Assembly: GCF_024746795.1 (NCBI RefSeq)
Contig: NZ_CP080524.1
Coordinates: 186,001 to 250,000 of the forward strand
Reading direction: 5' to 3'
Length of the DNA: 64,000 bases
DNA from: Mesorhizobium sp. AR10
Lineage (GTDB): Bacteria > Pseudomonadota > Alphaproteobacteria > Rhizobiales > Rhizobiaceae
A program made the translations under genes and the position numbers. Shown here piece after piece: positions 1 to 9,758 of the stretch. The notes beneath the pieces are model-generated. The model was not told the DNA's origin. It was given only the letters and a program-made list of their open reading frames with translations, and ran no database searches. The number at the start of each line of letters is the position of its first letter. Position 1 is the first letter of the stretch.

Positions 1-595
1 AGGATTCGAGGCAAGGTTCGACCGTATTGACGCCAAGCCCGATCGCCTTGATATCCCCGCTGGAGCGCAGTTCGCTCGCGGCTTTCAGGCCGCTTTCCAT
101 CGCGATCTTGAAATGTCTCGCATACTCGTCCGGAGCATGCATGTCGCGTGACAGGTCATGGATCAGCAGGATGTCGATCCTGCCGAGCCCGAGGCGATGC
201 AGGCTCGCTTCATATGAGCGCATGATCCCGTCATAGCTATAGTCGAACACGAAATCGAATGGCATCGGGCTGTCGAAGGCCGAAGGCGCGCGTTGGCTGA
301 CGCCGCCGGCAAGCGGGTACAACAGCCTGCCCACCTTGGTGGAAAGGGCAAAGCTGTCACGCGGCAGGTTGCGCAGCGCATCTCCCATGCGGCGCTCGCT
401 CAGGCCAAAACCATAAAATGGCGAGGTGTCGAAGAAAGCCACGCCTGCCGCCGCCGCATTCCGGATCACGGCGTCGACGTCGGAATCCTCGACCTTGCTG
501 AACAGATTGCCGAAGGGTCCCCCGCCGACGCCGAGCGGCGACACCTCGACGGCGGAGCGGCCGATTTTGTTCGATCGGGAAAGAGTTCCGGCCAT
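1..595 (-). CDS. Aldo/keto reductase, C-terminus cut by window edge
   Basis: The reverse strand from an ATG at 595 reads MAGTLSRSNKIGRSAVEVSP and stays open to the window edge (about 198 codons). Early on it carries a G-V-G-G-G-P-F-G-N-L segment, then A-F-F-D-T-S-P-F-Y-G, which holds the conserved Asp and Tyr of the aldo/keto reductase active site, and a lysine in S-T-K-V-G-R. It most resembles the L-fucose/D-threo-aldose dehydrogenase branch, which oxidises aldoses with NAD(P). That subfamily placement is inference. It lies 11 bp after a permease gene on the same strand, so it is probably the last gene of the sugar ABC operon and may oxidise the imported sugar. Confidence 0.85.
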   Translation of the reverse strand, partial: MAGTLSRSNKIGRSAVEVSPLGVGGGPFGNLFSKVEDSDVDAVIRNAAAAGVAFFDTSPFYGFGLSERRMGDALRNLPRDSFALSTKVGRLLYPLAGGVSQRAPSAFDSPMPFDFVFDYSYDGIMRSYEASLHRLGLGRIDILLIHDLSRDMHAPDEYARHFKIAMESGLKAASELRSSGDIKAIGLGVNTVEPCLES

Positions 596-606
596 CTGCT
601 TCTTCC

Positions 607-1584
607 CTAGAGATGGCGCGATCGCATGAACACGCGCAGGTCATTGAGATTTCGAATCCCGCCGAACACCACCAGTGTGCCGACGAGCACGGCACCGGTG
701 ACGATATCCTGCTGTTCCGGTGTCATGCCGATGAGGCCAAGGATGTTCTTGACGAACGCTAGCACCAAAAGCGCCACCAGAACGCCAAACAGGCTGCCCG
801 ACCCGCCGAAGATGTTCACGCCACCCAGCACGACCGCAGTGATGACAGGCAGTTCCAGCCCGATCGCCGTGTCGGAACGGGCGCTTGCGAGATAGGCGGT
901 GAAGATGATTGCCGCGACCGAGCAGATGATCCCCGAGAGGATGAAGATGACGAGCATCTTTTGCCGCACATTGATGCCGGAATATTCGACCGCGACCTTG
1001 TTGTTTCCGATGGCGTAGATGGCCCTGCCGCCATACGTGCGGTGGAGGTAGAGGGCAAACCCCGCGAAAAGCACGAGGAACACCAGAACACTCCAGGGCA
1101 CCGGCGTGCCTGGCACCGTGCCGAAGCCAAGCTCCTGGTACCAGTCCGGGAAGTCGCTCACGCCACGCTCCTTGAGCAGGATTTGCGCGATGCCTCGGTA
1201 GAGCGCCAAGGTACCGATGGTGACCACCAGCGAGGGCAGCCCGAAGCCGACGATGATCAGGCCATTGAACAGGCCCGCCAGGGCGCCTACCGCGACGCCG
1301 ACCAGCATGGCGGTTTCGATCGGCAAATGCTGCTCGAGGCAGATGGCCATGATGGATGCGCAAAGGCCGACCATCGATCCGACCGAGATGTCGATCTCAC
1401 CGGTGATGATGATCAGCGTCATCGGCAACGCGACGATTGCCGTGGGCGCCATTCCGGCCAGGGCGATCGAGATGTTGGAGGATGTGGCGAAATAGGGCGA
1501 CACCTGTGCACCCATGATCAGCGTGGCGATCAGGATCACCAGCAGGAAGCTTTCCCAACGCAGCAGGCGCGTCCATGCTTTCAT
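607..1584 (-). CDS. Sugar ABC transporter permease (RbsC/CUT2 type)
   Basis: A 325-residue, strongly hydrophobic protein with about 8-10 membrane segments. It contains the BPD_transp_2 signature regions [11 protein letters not shown] near residue 60 and [13 protein letters not shown] near residue 255, typical of ribose/rhamnose-type permeases. Its start overlaps the preceding permease stop by 4 bp (ATGA), implying translational coupling. With its neighbour it should form a heterodimeric inner-membrane channel. The sugar is not identifiable from sequence; rhamnose-like substrates are plausible because the cassette resembles the rha cassette further along the window. Confidence 0.9.
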   Translation of the reverse strand: MKAWTRLLRWESFLLVILIATLIMGAQVSPYFATSSNISIALAGMAPTAIVALPMTLIIITGEIDISVGSMVGLCASIMAICLEQHLPIETAMLVGVAVGALAGLFNGLIIVGFGLPSLVVTIGTLALYRGIAQILLKERGVSDFPDWYQELGFGTVPGTPVPWSVLVFLVLFAGFALYLHRTYGGRAIYAIGNNKVAVEYSGINVRQKMLVIFILSGIICSVAAIIFTAYLASARSDTAIGLELPVITAVVLGGVNIFGGSGSLFGVLVALLVLAFVKNILGLIGMTPEQQDIVTGAVLVGTLVVFGGIRNLNDLRVFMRSRHL

Positions 1585-2566
1585 CGCGCATCTCCTCGCT
1601 TCTGTCTGGGCGTCCTTCCATCACGAAGGGTAATGCGGCTGTACAGGATCACCGTAACCAGGATCGCGGCGCCGATCATGGCCTGAAGCCAGAACTGATC
1701 CATGCCGAGAAGTTGAACCCCGTTCTGCAGCACGACAAAGATCGCGGCACCTATGGCCGCTCCATAGACCGAGCCGCTGCCGCCAAAGATGCTGACGCCG
1801 CCAACGACGGCGGCGGATATGGTTTGCAGTTGCAGGTCTGGCGCGATAACCGCGTCGATCGTGCCGAAACGAGCGCCCCAGAGCACGCCGGTCAAGCCAC
1901 ACAGGCCACCCGACAACAAGAACAGATAGGCGCTGTGCCATCTGACGCTGATGCCGGCAAATTCGGCGCCCTCGCTGTTGCTGCCCACAGCGTAGATGTT
2001 GCGCCCGGTGCGGGTGTAGTGCGCCAGAATGCCAAGGAGCAGGGTCAAGCCAATGGCAATCCAGATAAGCGGCGACAGACCGGCGATGGTCTTCTGGGCG
2101 AAGGCGCCATAATCTGGAGGCAAGATGGTCGCCGAGATCTGGCGGCCTCCAGCATAGACGATGGCGCCGCCGCGATAGATGGCGAGTGTGCCGAGCGTCG
2201 CGACGATCGCCGGGATCCTCAGCCCCGCGACCAGCAGGGCGTTGCCGGCACCGAGCAGCAACCCGACACCGATGCCGACCAGAAAGACCAGCACAAGCGG
2301 GCTGTCCGGATTTCCCGACAGCCATTCGGTTGCGACGAAAGCGCTGCCGGCGACGATGGCTCCAACCGAAAGATCGATCTGGCGGCCGATGATCAGAAGC
2401 GCCTGTCCGAGCGCCACAATGCACAAAAGCGTTCCCGAAAGCGCGATCTGTTCAAGATTCTGAAGGCCGAGAAAACGCGGCTCGCGCAAGGCGATGCCGA
2501 TGCAGATGATGATGAGGACAAGCAGCAGCTTGAGTTCGCGCGATCTTGTCAGGGCGACCAGCGCAC

Positions 2567-2570
<4 letters not shown>
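1581..2570 (-). CDS. Sugar ABC transporter permease (RbsC/CUT2 type)
   Basis: A 329-residue membrane protein of the BPD_transp_2 family. Conserved segments are I-I-G-R-Q-I-D-L-S-V-G-A near residue 62 and V-V-G-G-V-S-I-F-G-G-S-G-S-V-Y-G near residue 256. It overlaps the upstream ATPase stop by 4 bp and the downstream permease start by 4 bp. The two permeases are clearly paralogous, the usual arrangement for heterodimeric CUT2 importers. Start chosen from the ATGA overlap. Confidence 0.9.
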
Positions 2571-4105
<1,535 letters not shown>

Positions 4106-4190
4106 GGGCAAACAGCTCTGTTGGTCGGCGCGCACGGCATGAGCGCCAAGTCTGGAGCGGGTTTCGCTCGGCTCGAATCGATACCATGCT

Positions 4191-4232
4191 CCAGACTATC
4201 GGTGCAGCAAAGCCGCCACGCCGATAGTCTGG
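4191..4232 (-). other. Intercistronic hairpin after the binding-protein gene
   Basis: A perfect 12-bp inverted repeat (CCAGACTATCGG / CCGATAGTCTGG, 4191-4202 and 4221-4232) with an 18-nt loop sits between the binding-protein stop and the ATPase start. There is no T-tract, so it is more likely an mRNA-stabilising or partial-attenuation hairpin than a full terminator. That would give more binding protein than membrane components, which is common in such cassettes. Confidence 0.6.
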
Positions 4233-4244
4233 CGCGAATATCGC

Positions 4245-5267
4245 CTAGAAGGGATAATCCTTGTAGTTCTTTGCGGTGAATTCGACGGGCGTACCGGTAA
4301 TGATCTGGCCGTTGTCGCCGATGGTGTAGGTGCCTGGCCACTTGCCCTTGCTCACCGTTACCGAGTCGCCGGGCTTGCCTTCGATCTTGCCTTCGGCGAG
4401 AGCCTTGGCAACATAGTAGGACACATAGCCGAGCTTGCTCGGATCCCAGAGGTAGAAACCGCCGATGGTGCCATCGAGCATGTAGTCAGCGGTGATGCTG
4501 GGCACGCAATTGCCAGAAAGCTTGATCACGCCCTTGCCCTTGTTGACGGATTCCAGCGCTCGCGCCACCGCGGGCAGGCCGGGGCAGGTCGGCGCAAAAA
4601 TGCCCTTGAGGTCGGGATATTTGGTCGTCAAGGCAACGGTCGCATCAAATGCCTTCTGCTCGTTGTCGTAGCCGTAAACGGTGTCCACCAGTTCAAGGCC
4701 TGGGTGTTTTGAAACCTCATCCTTGAAGGCCTCGATCCACAGGTTCTGGTTCGCCGCGGTCGGCTGTGCCGAAACCACCGCGACCTGGCCCTTCGGGTCC
4801 GGCCCAAGTTCACGGATCAGGAGTTCGGCGCCGAAGCGTCCGATCGAGTCACTCGTCGCCTGGTTGACGAACACGGTGCGACCGCCGCTGGCGTCAGCGT
4901 CGAAGGTGATCACCTTGGCGCCCAATTTTGCCGCGCGCTTCATTGCCGGCACCACTGCGTCGGGATCGTTCGGTGCGACGGCGATGGCCGGAATATGGCG
5001 ATCGGCCAGGCTGTTGATGATATCGACCTGCGCCTTGGCGCTGGCTTCGGTGGGACCATAGTTCTTGACGCTGCCGCCGGCCTCTTCGGCCGCGATCTTC
5101 GCGCCGGCCAGCGTCGCGTTGTAATAAGGATTGGTGGTCGATTTGATCACCATGGCCAACTCGAAGTCGGCGGCCTGCACCGCTCCACTCATCATCAAGC
5201 CGCCGGGAATGGCCGTCATCGCGGCCAGCGCACCCGCGGCAAAAGTCCGCATAAGCCTTCTGGACAT
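4245..5267 (-). CDS. Periplasmic sugar-binding protein (peripla_BP_4, RhaS/RbsB-like)
   Basis: From ATG 5267 (preceded by GGGAGGAATTGAG, a strong ribosome-binding site) the protein has 340 residues. It starts with a basic n-region and hydrophobic stretch ending in a V-Q-A-A-D type signal-peptidase I site near residue 28. The mature part has the two-lobe binding-protein pattern: M-V-I-K-S-T-T-N-P-Y-Y near its start, A-V-A-P-N-D-P-D-A in lobe 1, and T-F-D-A-D-A-S-G-G-R at the hinge. It resembles rhamnose and LsrB-type binders more than ribose binders. It is the first gene of a five-gene cassette and delivers substrate to the permeases. The exact ligand is not deducible. Confidence 0.9.
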   Translation of the reverse strand: MSRRLMRTFAAGALAAMTAIPGGLMMSGAVQAADFELAMVIKSTTNPYYNATLAGAKIAAEEAGGSVKNYGPTEASAKAQVDIINSLADRHIPAIAVAPNDPDAVVPAMKRAAKLGAKVITFDADASGGRTVFVNQATSDSIGRFGAELLIRELGPDPKGQVAVVSAQPTAANQNLWIEAFKDEVSKHPGLELVDTVYGYDNEQKAFDATVALTTKYPDLKGIFAPTCPGLPAVARALESVNKGKGVIKLSGNCVPSITADYMLDGTIGGFYLWDPSKLGYVSYYVAKALAEGKIEGKPGDSVTVSKGKWPGTYTIGDNGQIITGTPVEFTAKNYKDYPF

Positions 5268-5421
5268 CTCAATTCCTCCCTTGTTGTTGCAGTTCAGTTC
5301 CGACCCCGCTTTCGCGTGAAGGCCAGCCTCGTTGCTCTCTCCGATGTGCCTCCACGCCAGACGGAAGACTGGCGCCAACCTCCCTGGTTGACGCGGCACG
5401 ATCGATGTGGATAGTCGTTAC

Positions 5422-5540
5422 ATGTTATCGATATCAAGTCAAGCAAACGCTCGGTGATAAGGCTCGTTTCTGCCGAAATAGTGGTGATTCCGGAGCAGAT
5501 TCATCTGGCAGCGGTCCTTAGAATTATGTTACCGATATCT
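5422..5540. promoter_or_regulatory. Pair of GntR/LacI-like operators in a divergent promoter region
   Basis: The 310-bp gap between the binding protein (minus) and the aldo/keto reductase (plus) holds two related 15-mers, ATGTTATCGATATCA (5422-5436) and ATGTTACCGATATCT (5526-5540), identical at 13 of 15 positions. The first is nearly palindromic about a central CG, the symmetry typical of LacI-family operators, and both resemble the E. coli gluconate-repressor site. They flank both promoters, so one regulator could control cassette and reductase together. No LacI-family gene is visible in the window; it may lie beyond the left edge. The rest of the gap shows nothing else I can support. Confidence 0.5.
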
Positions 5541-5577
5541 GCGAAGAAGATTGACCTTTACGAGGAGACGCATCGTC

Positions 5578-6564
5578 ATGAAAAATCGTCCATTTGGCCG
5601 TTTGGGCCGCAACGTCAGCGAGATCGGATTTGGTTCCTGGGGCATCGGCGGCGGCCAATGGGTCGAGGTCGAGGAGAACCAGGCGCTGGCTGCGCTTGAT
5701 GCGGCACTTGATCTGGGCGTGACATTCATCGACACCGCTGACGTCTATGGCGACGGCCGTTCCGAAAAGCTCATCGCCAAGGTGCTCAAGAGGCGAGGCG
5801 GTCCGCGTCCGTTCATCGCGACCAAACTCGGCAAACGGCTGCCGAGCCAGGTGGTGTCGGGATACACGCTTGAGAACATGAAAGGCTGGGTGCAGCGCAG
5901 CCTGGATTTTCTGGAGACCGACGCGCTCGATCTAGTGCAACTGCATTGTCCTCCAACCGATCTCTATTACCATCAGGAGGTTTTCGCCGCGCTCGATGAG
6001 ATCGTCGCCAGCGGCAGGCTGAAGGCCTATGGCGTCAGCGTCGAGCGCATCGAGGAAGCGCTCAAGGCGATCGAGTTTCCCAATGTGGCGAGCGTGCAGA
6101 TCATCTTCAACATTCTGCGCCAGCGACCGATCGATCTGTTTTTCGAGCAGGCCAGGAATAAGAATGTTGCCGTCATCGCACGCGTCCCGCTGGCGAGCGG
6201 GTTGCTGTCGGGCAAGTTCAAGCCGGACAGTCAATTCGACAAGGCGGACCACCGCAACTTCAATCGCAATGGCGAAGCCTTCGATGTCGGCGAGACCTTT
6301 TCGGGCATGCCCTACGACAAGGGGCTCGAGGTGATCGAACGCATCCGGCCGCTCGTCGGCAGTGTCAGCATGGCGCAGTTCGCGCTGCGCTGGATCCTGA
6401 TGTTCGATGCCGTCACGGTCGTCATTCCAGGCGCGAGGACTGCCGAACAGGCCAGATCGAATTCGCAGGCAGCCGCGCTCCCGGCATTGTCGCCTGAGGT
6501 AATGGCGCAGTTGAAGAAAATCTATGAGACTGACGTGAAACCGTTCGTGCATCAGCGTTGGTGA
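5578..6564 (+). CDS. Aldo/keto reductase
   Basis: A 328-residue TIM-barrel oxidoreductase. Start at ATG 5578 is chosen because GAGGAG lies 10 bp upstream; a TTG at 5551 in the same frame lacks this. Motifs: F-I-D-T-A-D-V-Y-G-D-G-R-S-E (catalytic Asp and Tyr, residues about 50-63), A-T-K-L-G-K (catalytic Lys) and V-Q-L-H-C-P (catalytic His). Near the end, V-V-I-P-G-A-R-T-A-E-Q is the NADP-binding loop. It belongs to the general stress protein 69/YajO-like group, with unknown substrate. It is transcribed away from the sugar ABC cassette and shares its putative operators, suggesting a role in metabolism of the same carbohydrate. Confidence 0.88.
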   Translation: MKNRPFGRLGRNVSEIGFGSWGIGGGQWVEVEENQALAALDAALDLGVTFIDTADVYGDGRSEKLIAKVLKRRGGPRPFIATKLGKRLPSQVVSGYTLENMKGWVQRSLDFLETDALDLVQLHCPPTDLYYHQEVFAALDEIVASGRLKAYGVSVERIEEALKAIEFPNVASVQIIFNILRQRPIDLFFEQARNKNVAVIARVPLASGLLSGKFKPDSQFDKADHRNFNRNGEAFDVGETFSGMPYDKGLEVIERIRPLVGSVSMAQFALRWILMFDAVTVVIPGARTAEQARSNSQAAALPALSPEVMAQLKKIYETDVKPFVHQRW

Positions 6565-7221
6565 GCAGGGTGCGGCGGGGCTGCCATGGTGCGGCCCCGC
6601 CTGAAAACCCCAAAGCCCTTCCTCGAGGGCGATCTGTATGATGCGTGCGTTCGGCCGCTGCGTAGCGGCAAAGACCACGGCATCCGGAAGGCGTTTGGTG
6701 ACAGCTTCCTCTTCCGTGGCGATGACGTCGCGGCTGGCGTCTAGAGTCCCACCGACGGCTTTCTGGGCCGGGAGCGGAACGGCTGCTTATTGATACGTTC
6801 ATCCTGGTAGCGGACTGGCAGCATCCGGCCCAGTGCGGTCATTCGAGAACTGGCGGCGGATGACAGCTTTTGGCGCAGTTGAGACTTTGGTGCCGACGCA
6901 GAAACAAATATTTGTTCTGCAACGGCGATCTCTCTCGGTAGTCGGCCAGCCGCATGGATGTTGCAATTGTCATACAATGTGTGATACATCTTAACCAAGT
7001 TGAGTGGAAATTCTCTAACAAAATCAACACCGACCGGAGAAGGTGGACCAATCCGCCTCTGGGCACCAACTCTTTCCTGAGCAAATCAAAAGACGTTGGT
7101 GCAGACACGGGCTCCCGCCAAACCCGTTTCCGTCGCGCCGTGTTGCAAACCACGACCTATTCCGCTTCCGAAATGAAAACCCGCCACTGTGAGAGAACCC
7201 TTCGGTTGCGCGTTCCGGCGG

Positions 7222-7379
7222 TTAGGACTTCTTGTCGCCGTTTGGATTTGGTGCCGGTGCCTCTCTCACGTCTCGCGGTGGCGGATCGCTGGCTTCGGCG
7301 ATGCTTCCTTGTCGCGACGACGTACAGGTGTCTTCTTCGGGTCGGGTTTCGGTGGTGGTTCTTTGATTTTGTCTGGCAT
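7222..7379 (-). pseudogene. Small P/K-rich protein gene, apparently frameshifted
   Basis: From ATG 7379 the reverse strand encodes MPDKIKEPPPKPDPKKTPVR and then, in that frame, ends at a TGA at 7268-7266 (37 residues). In another frame from about 7318 the same strand reads G-S-I-A-E-A-S-D-P-P-P-R-D-V-R-E-A-P-A-P followed by N-P-N-G-D-K-K-S and a TAA at 7224-7222. Joining the two frames gives a coherent hydrophilic protein of about 52 residues, like other small proline/lysine-rich rhizobial proteins of unknown function. Either the gene is broken by a one-base indel near 7310-7320, or only the 37-residue version is made. No strong ribosome-binding site is visible. Confidence 0.4.
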
Positions 7380-7625
7380 GTCCAGTTAACCGGATCGCTC
7401 TTTTCTTGTTCCCATGTAGCCATCAAAAGGCCCGCCACCGGCAGGCAGCGGCTCGATTGTTTCGGTTACGGAATGATCCGTTCGCTTCCGATCGCTTGGC
7501 GATGATGACACGCAGTCGTCCGGCAATGCGCCGTCCCGCCATCAGAGATTGGAACGTCTACCCTTCGCCATTGGTGGCCATATGGGGAGAGCAGCCGGTC
7601 CCGCCAAGCCAGCGTAGAGATTGGT

Positions 7626-7727
7626 TCAACTGAGCATCAATCCTGCCAGGAACACCGTAACGAGTAGTGACACCGGAACTGCTAGAAGACAGCACATCTC
7701 CAAGGTCGTATTTTGCCGCGCATCCAT
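7626..7727 (-). CDS. Possible 33-residue single-pass membrane peptide
   Basis: ATG at 7727 with GAGAGGG about 8 bp upstream opens a 33-codon frame ending TGA. The peptide has a short polar N-terminus (M-D-A-R-Q-N-T-T-L-E-M) followed by about 20 hydrophobic residues (C-C-L-L-A-V-P-V-S-L-L-V-T-V-F-L-A-G-L-M). This looks like a single transmembrane helix. It stands alone in a gene-poor region. Small membrane peptides of this form are often real but under-annotated; with no homologue recalled, the call rests on the ribosome-binding site and hydrophobicity only. Confidence 0.35.
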   Translation of the reverse strand: MDARQNTTLEMCCLLAVPVSLLVTVFLAGLMLS

Positions 7728-8256
7728 CGTGCAGCCCTCTCTTTTGTCTTGTGTCATTTTGACACTAACGGACAGACGGAGGTAGCCGTTCCATGCGAGG
7801 CTGCTCTTAAGGGCTGTATGTGCTGTATATTAGCAACACCTTGATGAGCAGCACCGGCGTTACCATCATTCCCCTTCGCCGGCCCGGCCAATGGCGCAGG
7901 CCACAGGTGGGCGTCCTTGAAGTCTGAAATCGGTCTGCATCCGCCCGGTAGGGACACATTGTCAATATTGTATGCTCTGGTAAGCAGATTGCCAGATTTT
8001 GGCATAGATTTGGAGCATTTTGCCGACCTATTGTAAATTCTGCTGCCTCTACCTCACTCCTGGCCGCATGAAAGGGGAACGTTTGAGTCACGCACTGTCA
8101 GAGGTTTCCTGCGGTTCGTTCGAGGCAGGCCTTAGACAGCTGCTGCGCTGAAGAGTGCGTCGATTGCTACGGCGCGAGGGCAGGTTGCGAAGCCATTGCG
8201 GCGCATGGCATCTGTCATCGCCTCGATGGATCAATCCAGGGCAACAACGCAAGATC

Positions 8257-9009
8257 ATGGTACCACGACAACCACCAAACATCGCCCGACCCACCACCGC
8301 CGGGGTCAGTCTCAACCGCGCCCTGTCGAAACTCGGCCTTTGCTCGCGCACGCAGGCGGAAGTGCTGATTGCCGAAGGGCGCGTTCGGGTCGGTGGCAAG
8401 GTGGTGCGCAATGCTGCCATGCGGGTCGACCTTAATCGCGACCGCATCATCGTCGACGACCGGCGCGTCGTTGCCGAGGCCAAGGTCTACCTGATGATCA
8501 ACAAGCCGCGCGGGCTGGTCACCACACGAGACGACCCCGAGGGGCGCGGGACCGTCTATGACTGCCTCACGGGGCTCGACCTGCCTTTCGTGTCGCCGGT
8601 CGGTCGCCTCGACAAGGCCAGCGAAGGCCTGCTGCTGATGACCAACGACACGCGCTTCGCGCAGCGCCTGCTCGATCCCGTCTCTCACGTTGCCAAGGTC
8701 TATCACGTGCAGATCGGTGCTGTGCCCGACGAGGCAATGCGGGCGCGACTGCGCGCCGGCGTTACCGTCGACGGCGAGCTGCTGACGGCGCAGTCGATCG
8801 AGATCCTGCGCAGCGGCACCCGCACCGCCTGGCTTGAAGTCGTGCTCGACGAAGGCCGCAACCGCCATATCCGCCGGCTGCTCGGGGGGCATGACATCGA
8901 AGTGCTTCGCCTTGTGCGGGTTGCCATCGGCGCCTTGCAGCTCGGCGATCTCGCCAAAGGCAAGGCGCGGCATCTCACCGCGGATGAACTGGCGCTGTTT
9001 GCGGCTTGA
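8257..9009 (+). CDS. Pseudouridine synthase, RsuA/RluB-E-F family
   Basis: A 250-residue protein. An S4 RNA-binding domain covers about residues 17-70 (S-L-N-R-A-L-S-K-L-G-L-C-S-R-T-Q-A). The catalytic domain has the family signature V-G-R-L-D-K-A-S-E-G-L-L-L-M-T-N, in which the Asp is the nucleophile. It also has K-V-Y-H-V-Q and E-G-R-N-R-H-I-R-R-L-L-G. It isomerises uridine to pseudouridine in ribosomal RNA; which position (16S U516 or a 23S site) cannot be told from sequence alone. ATG 8257 is the start because conservation begins about 15 residues later; the in-frame extension to 8155 has no family similarity. It is monocistronic, convergent with the next gene. Confidence 0.9.
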   Translation: MVPRQPPNIARPTTAGVSLNRALSKLGLCSRTQAEVLIAEGRVRVGGKVVRNAAMRVDLNRDRIIVDDRRVVAEAKVYLMINKPRGLVTTRDDPEGRGTVYDCLTGLDLPFVSPVGRLDKASEGLLLMTNDTRFAQRLLDPVSHVAKVYHVQIGAVPDEAMRARLRAGVTVDGELLTAQSIEILRSGTRTAWLEVVLDEGRNRHIRRLLGGHDIEVLRLVRVAIGALQLGDLAKGKARHLTADELALFAA

Positions 9010-9032
9010 GCGACACGCAGCCGGCGCGCTGG

Positions 9033-9608
9033 CTATCTCTGGTTCCATCGGCGGATGACCGGTTCAGTCAGGTCATGCTCGTAGCCGAGTACGCTCAGGC
9101 TTGCGGTGTCGAGAACAAGCAGCGCGCCGTCTTCAGGCGGCAGGCCGAGCCAGCGCGCTGCCAGCACCCTGAGGAAATGCGCGCTCGAAAATACCAGGAC
9201 GCTGCCATCGATGCCGCGAAGCTGGCCAATGATCGCATCGGCTCGCGCGCCGACATCCGCTGCCATCTCGCCACTCGGACAGCCATCGCGAAACACGTTC
9301 CAACCGGGCCGCTCAACAAGAATCTGCTTGGTGGTCAGCCCCTCGTAGGCGCCATAGTCCCACTCCGCCAGATCGGCCTTCTTGACGCCGGAGAACCCGG
9401 CCAGCGTACAGGTGTTGAAGGCGCGCTGCGACGGGCTCGACCAGATCGCCGAAAAGGTCAGGCCCTTGAGCCTGTCCGCCACGCCGCGAGCGGCGGCTTC
9501 GCCCACCGCTGTCAACGGTATGTCGGTTCGGCCGGTATGCTTTCCCAAAGCGCTCCATTCCGTTTCGCCATGGCGAACCAGGTAGATTTCGGGAAACAAG
9601 CTGCTCAT
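9033..9608 (-). CDS. Histidine phosphatase family protein (phosphoglycerate-mutase-like)
   Basis: A 191-residue protein from ATG 9608. It opens with E-I-Y-L-V-R-H-G-E-T-E-W-S, the RHGE motif whose His is the phospho-acceptor. Further residues fitting the fold are the Arg in S-S-P-S-Q-R-A, the E-W-D-Y-G-A-Y-E-G acidic segment and the second catalytic His in V-F-S-S-A-H-F-L-R-V-L-A-A-R-W. The size fits small-molecule phosphatases of the family rather than true glycolytic phosphoglycerate mutase. Substrate unknown. The upstream in-frame extension overlaps the dctA terminator and is unlikely to be translated. Confidence 0.87.
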   Translation of the reverse strand: MSSLFPEIYLVRHGETEWSALGKHTGRTDIPLTAVGEAAARGVADRLKGLTFSAIWSSPSQRAFNTCTLAGFSGVKKADLAEWDYGAYEGLTTKQILVERPGWNVFRDGCPSGEMAADVGARADAIIGQLRGIDGSVLVFSSAHFLRVLAARWLGLPPEDGALLVLDTASLSVLGYEHDLTEPVIRRWNQR

Positions 9609-9697
9609 TCGCGGGCCTTTCGATTTTTTTGCAACCGCCTGCACCCTAGCCGGGAAGACCCGGCCAGCACCAGCCGAGCGAGCGCGTCGGTTGGTAA

Positions 9698-9736
9698 GAA
9701 AAACAGGCCGCAACCGGCGAACCGGCTGCGGCCTGA
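9698..9736 (-). terminator. Rho-independent terminator of dctA
   Basis: On the reverse strand, a 14-bp stem (CAGGCCGCAGCCGG pairing with 9704-9717 across a TTCG tetraloop) is followed by TTTTTCTT. It lies 22 bp beyond the dctA stop codon, in the correct orientation to end the dctA transcript. Confidence 0.85.
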
Positions 9737-9758
9737 ACAGCAATCGAAAGGCCTGCTA

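Larger units (their letters stand above)
6565..8256. other. 1.7-kb gene-poor stretch
   Basis: Apart from the frameshifted small gene (7222-7379) and the possible micropeptide (7626-7727), I find no convincing gene here. Open frames are short, lack ribosome-binding sites and have low-quality composition. On the minus strand about 6595-6790, a start-less frame includes an A-R-I-I-Q-I-A-L-E-E-G-L-W-G-F segment. It reads like a protein remnant but I do not recognise it. Base composition drops to a visibly lower GC around 6900-7050 and 7640-8080, consistent with decayed or acquired DNA. Confidence 0.5.

Noticed and set aside
6595..6790. Protein-like minus-strand frame with A-R-I-I-Q-I-A-L-E-E-G-L-W
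   Set aside because: It has no start codon, is bounded by a stop at its 5' side, and runs into the aldo/keto reductase antisense. At most a remnant.
6954..7505. A 183-codon plus-strand frame
   Set aside because: Cysteine/arginine-rich composition, no ribosome site, and it is antisense to the better-looking small gene at 7222-7379.
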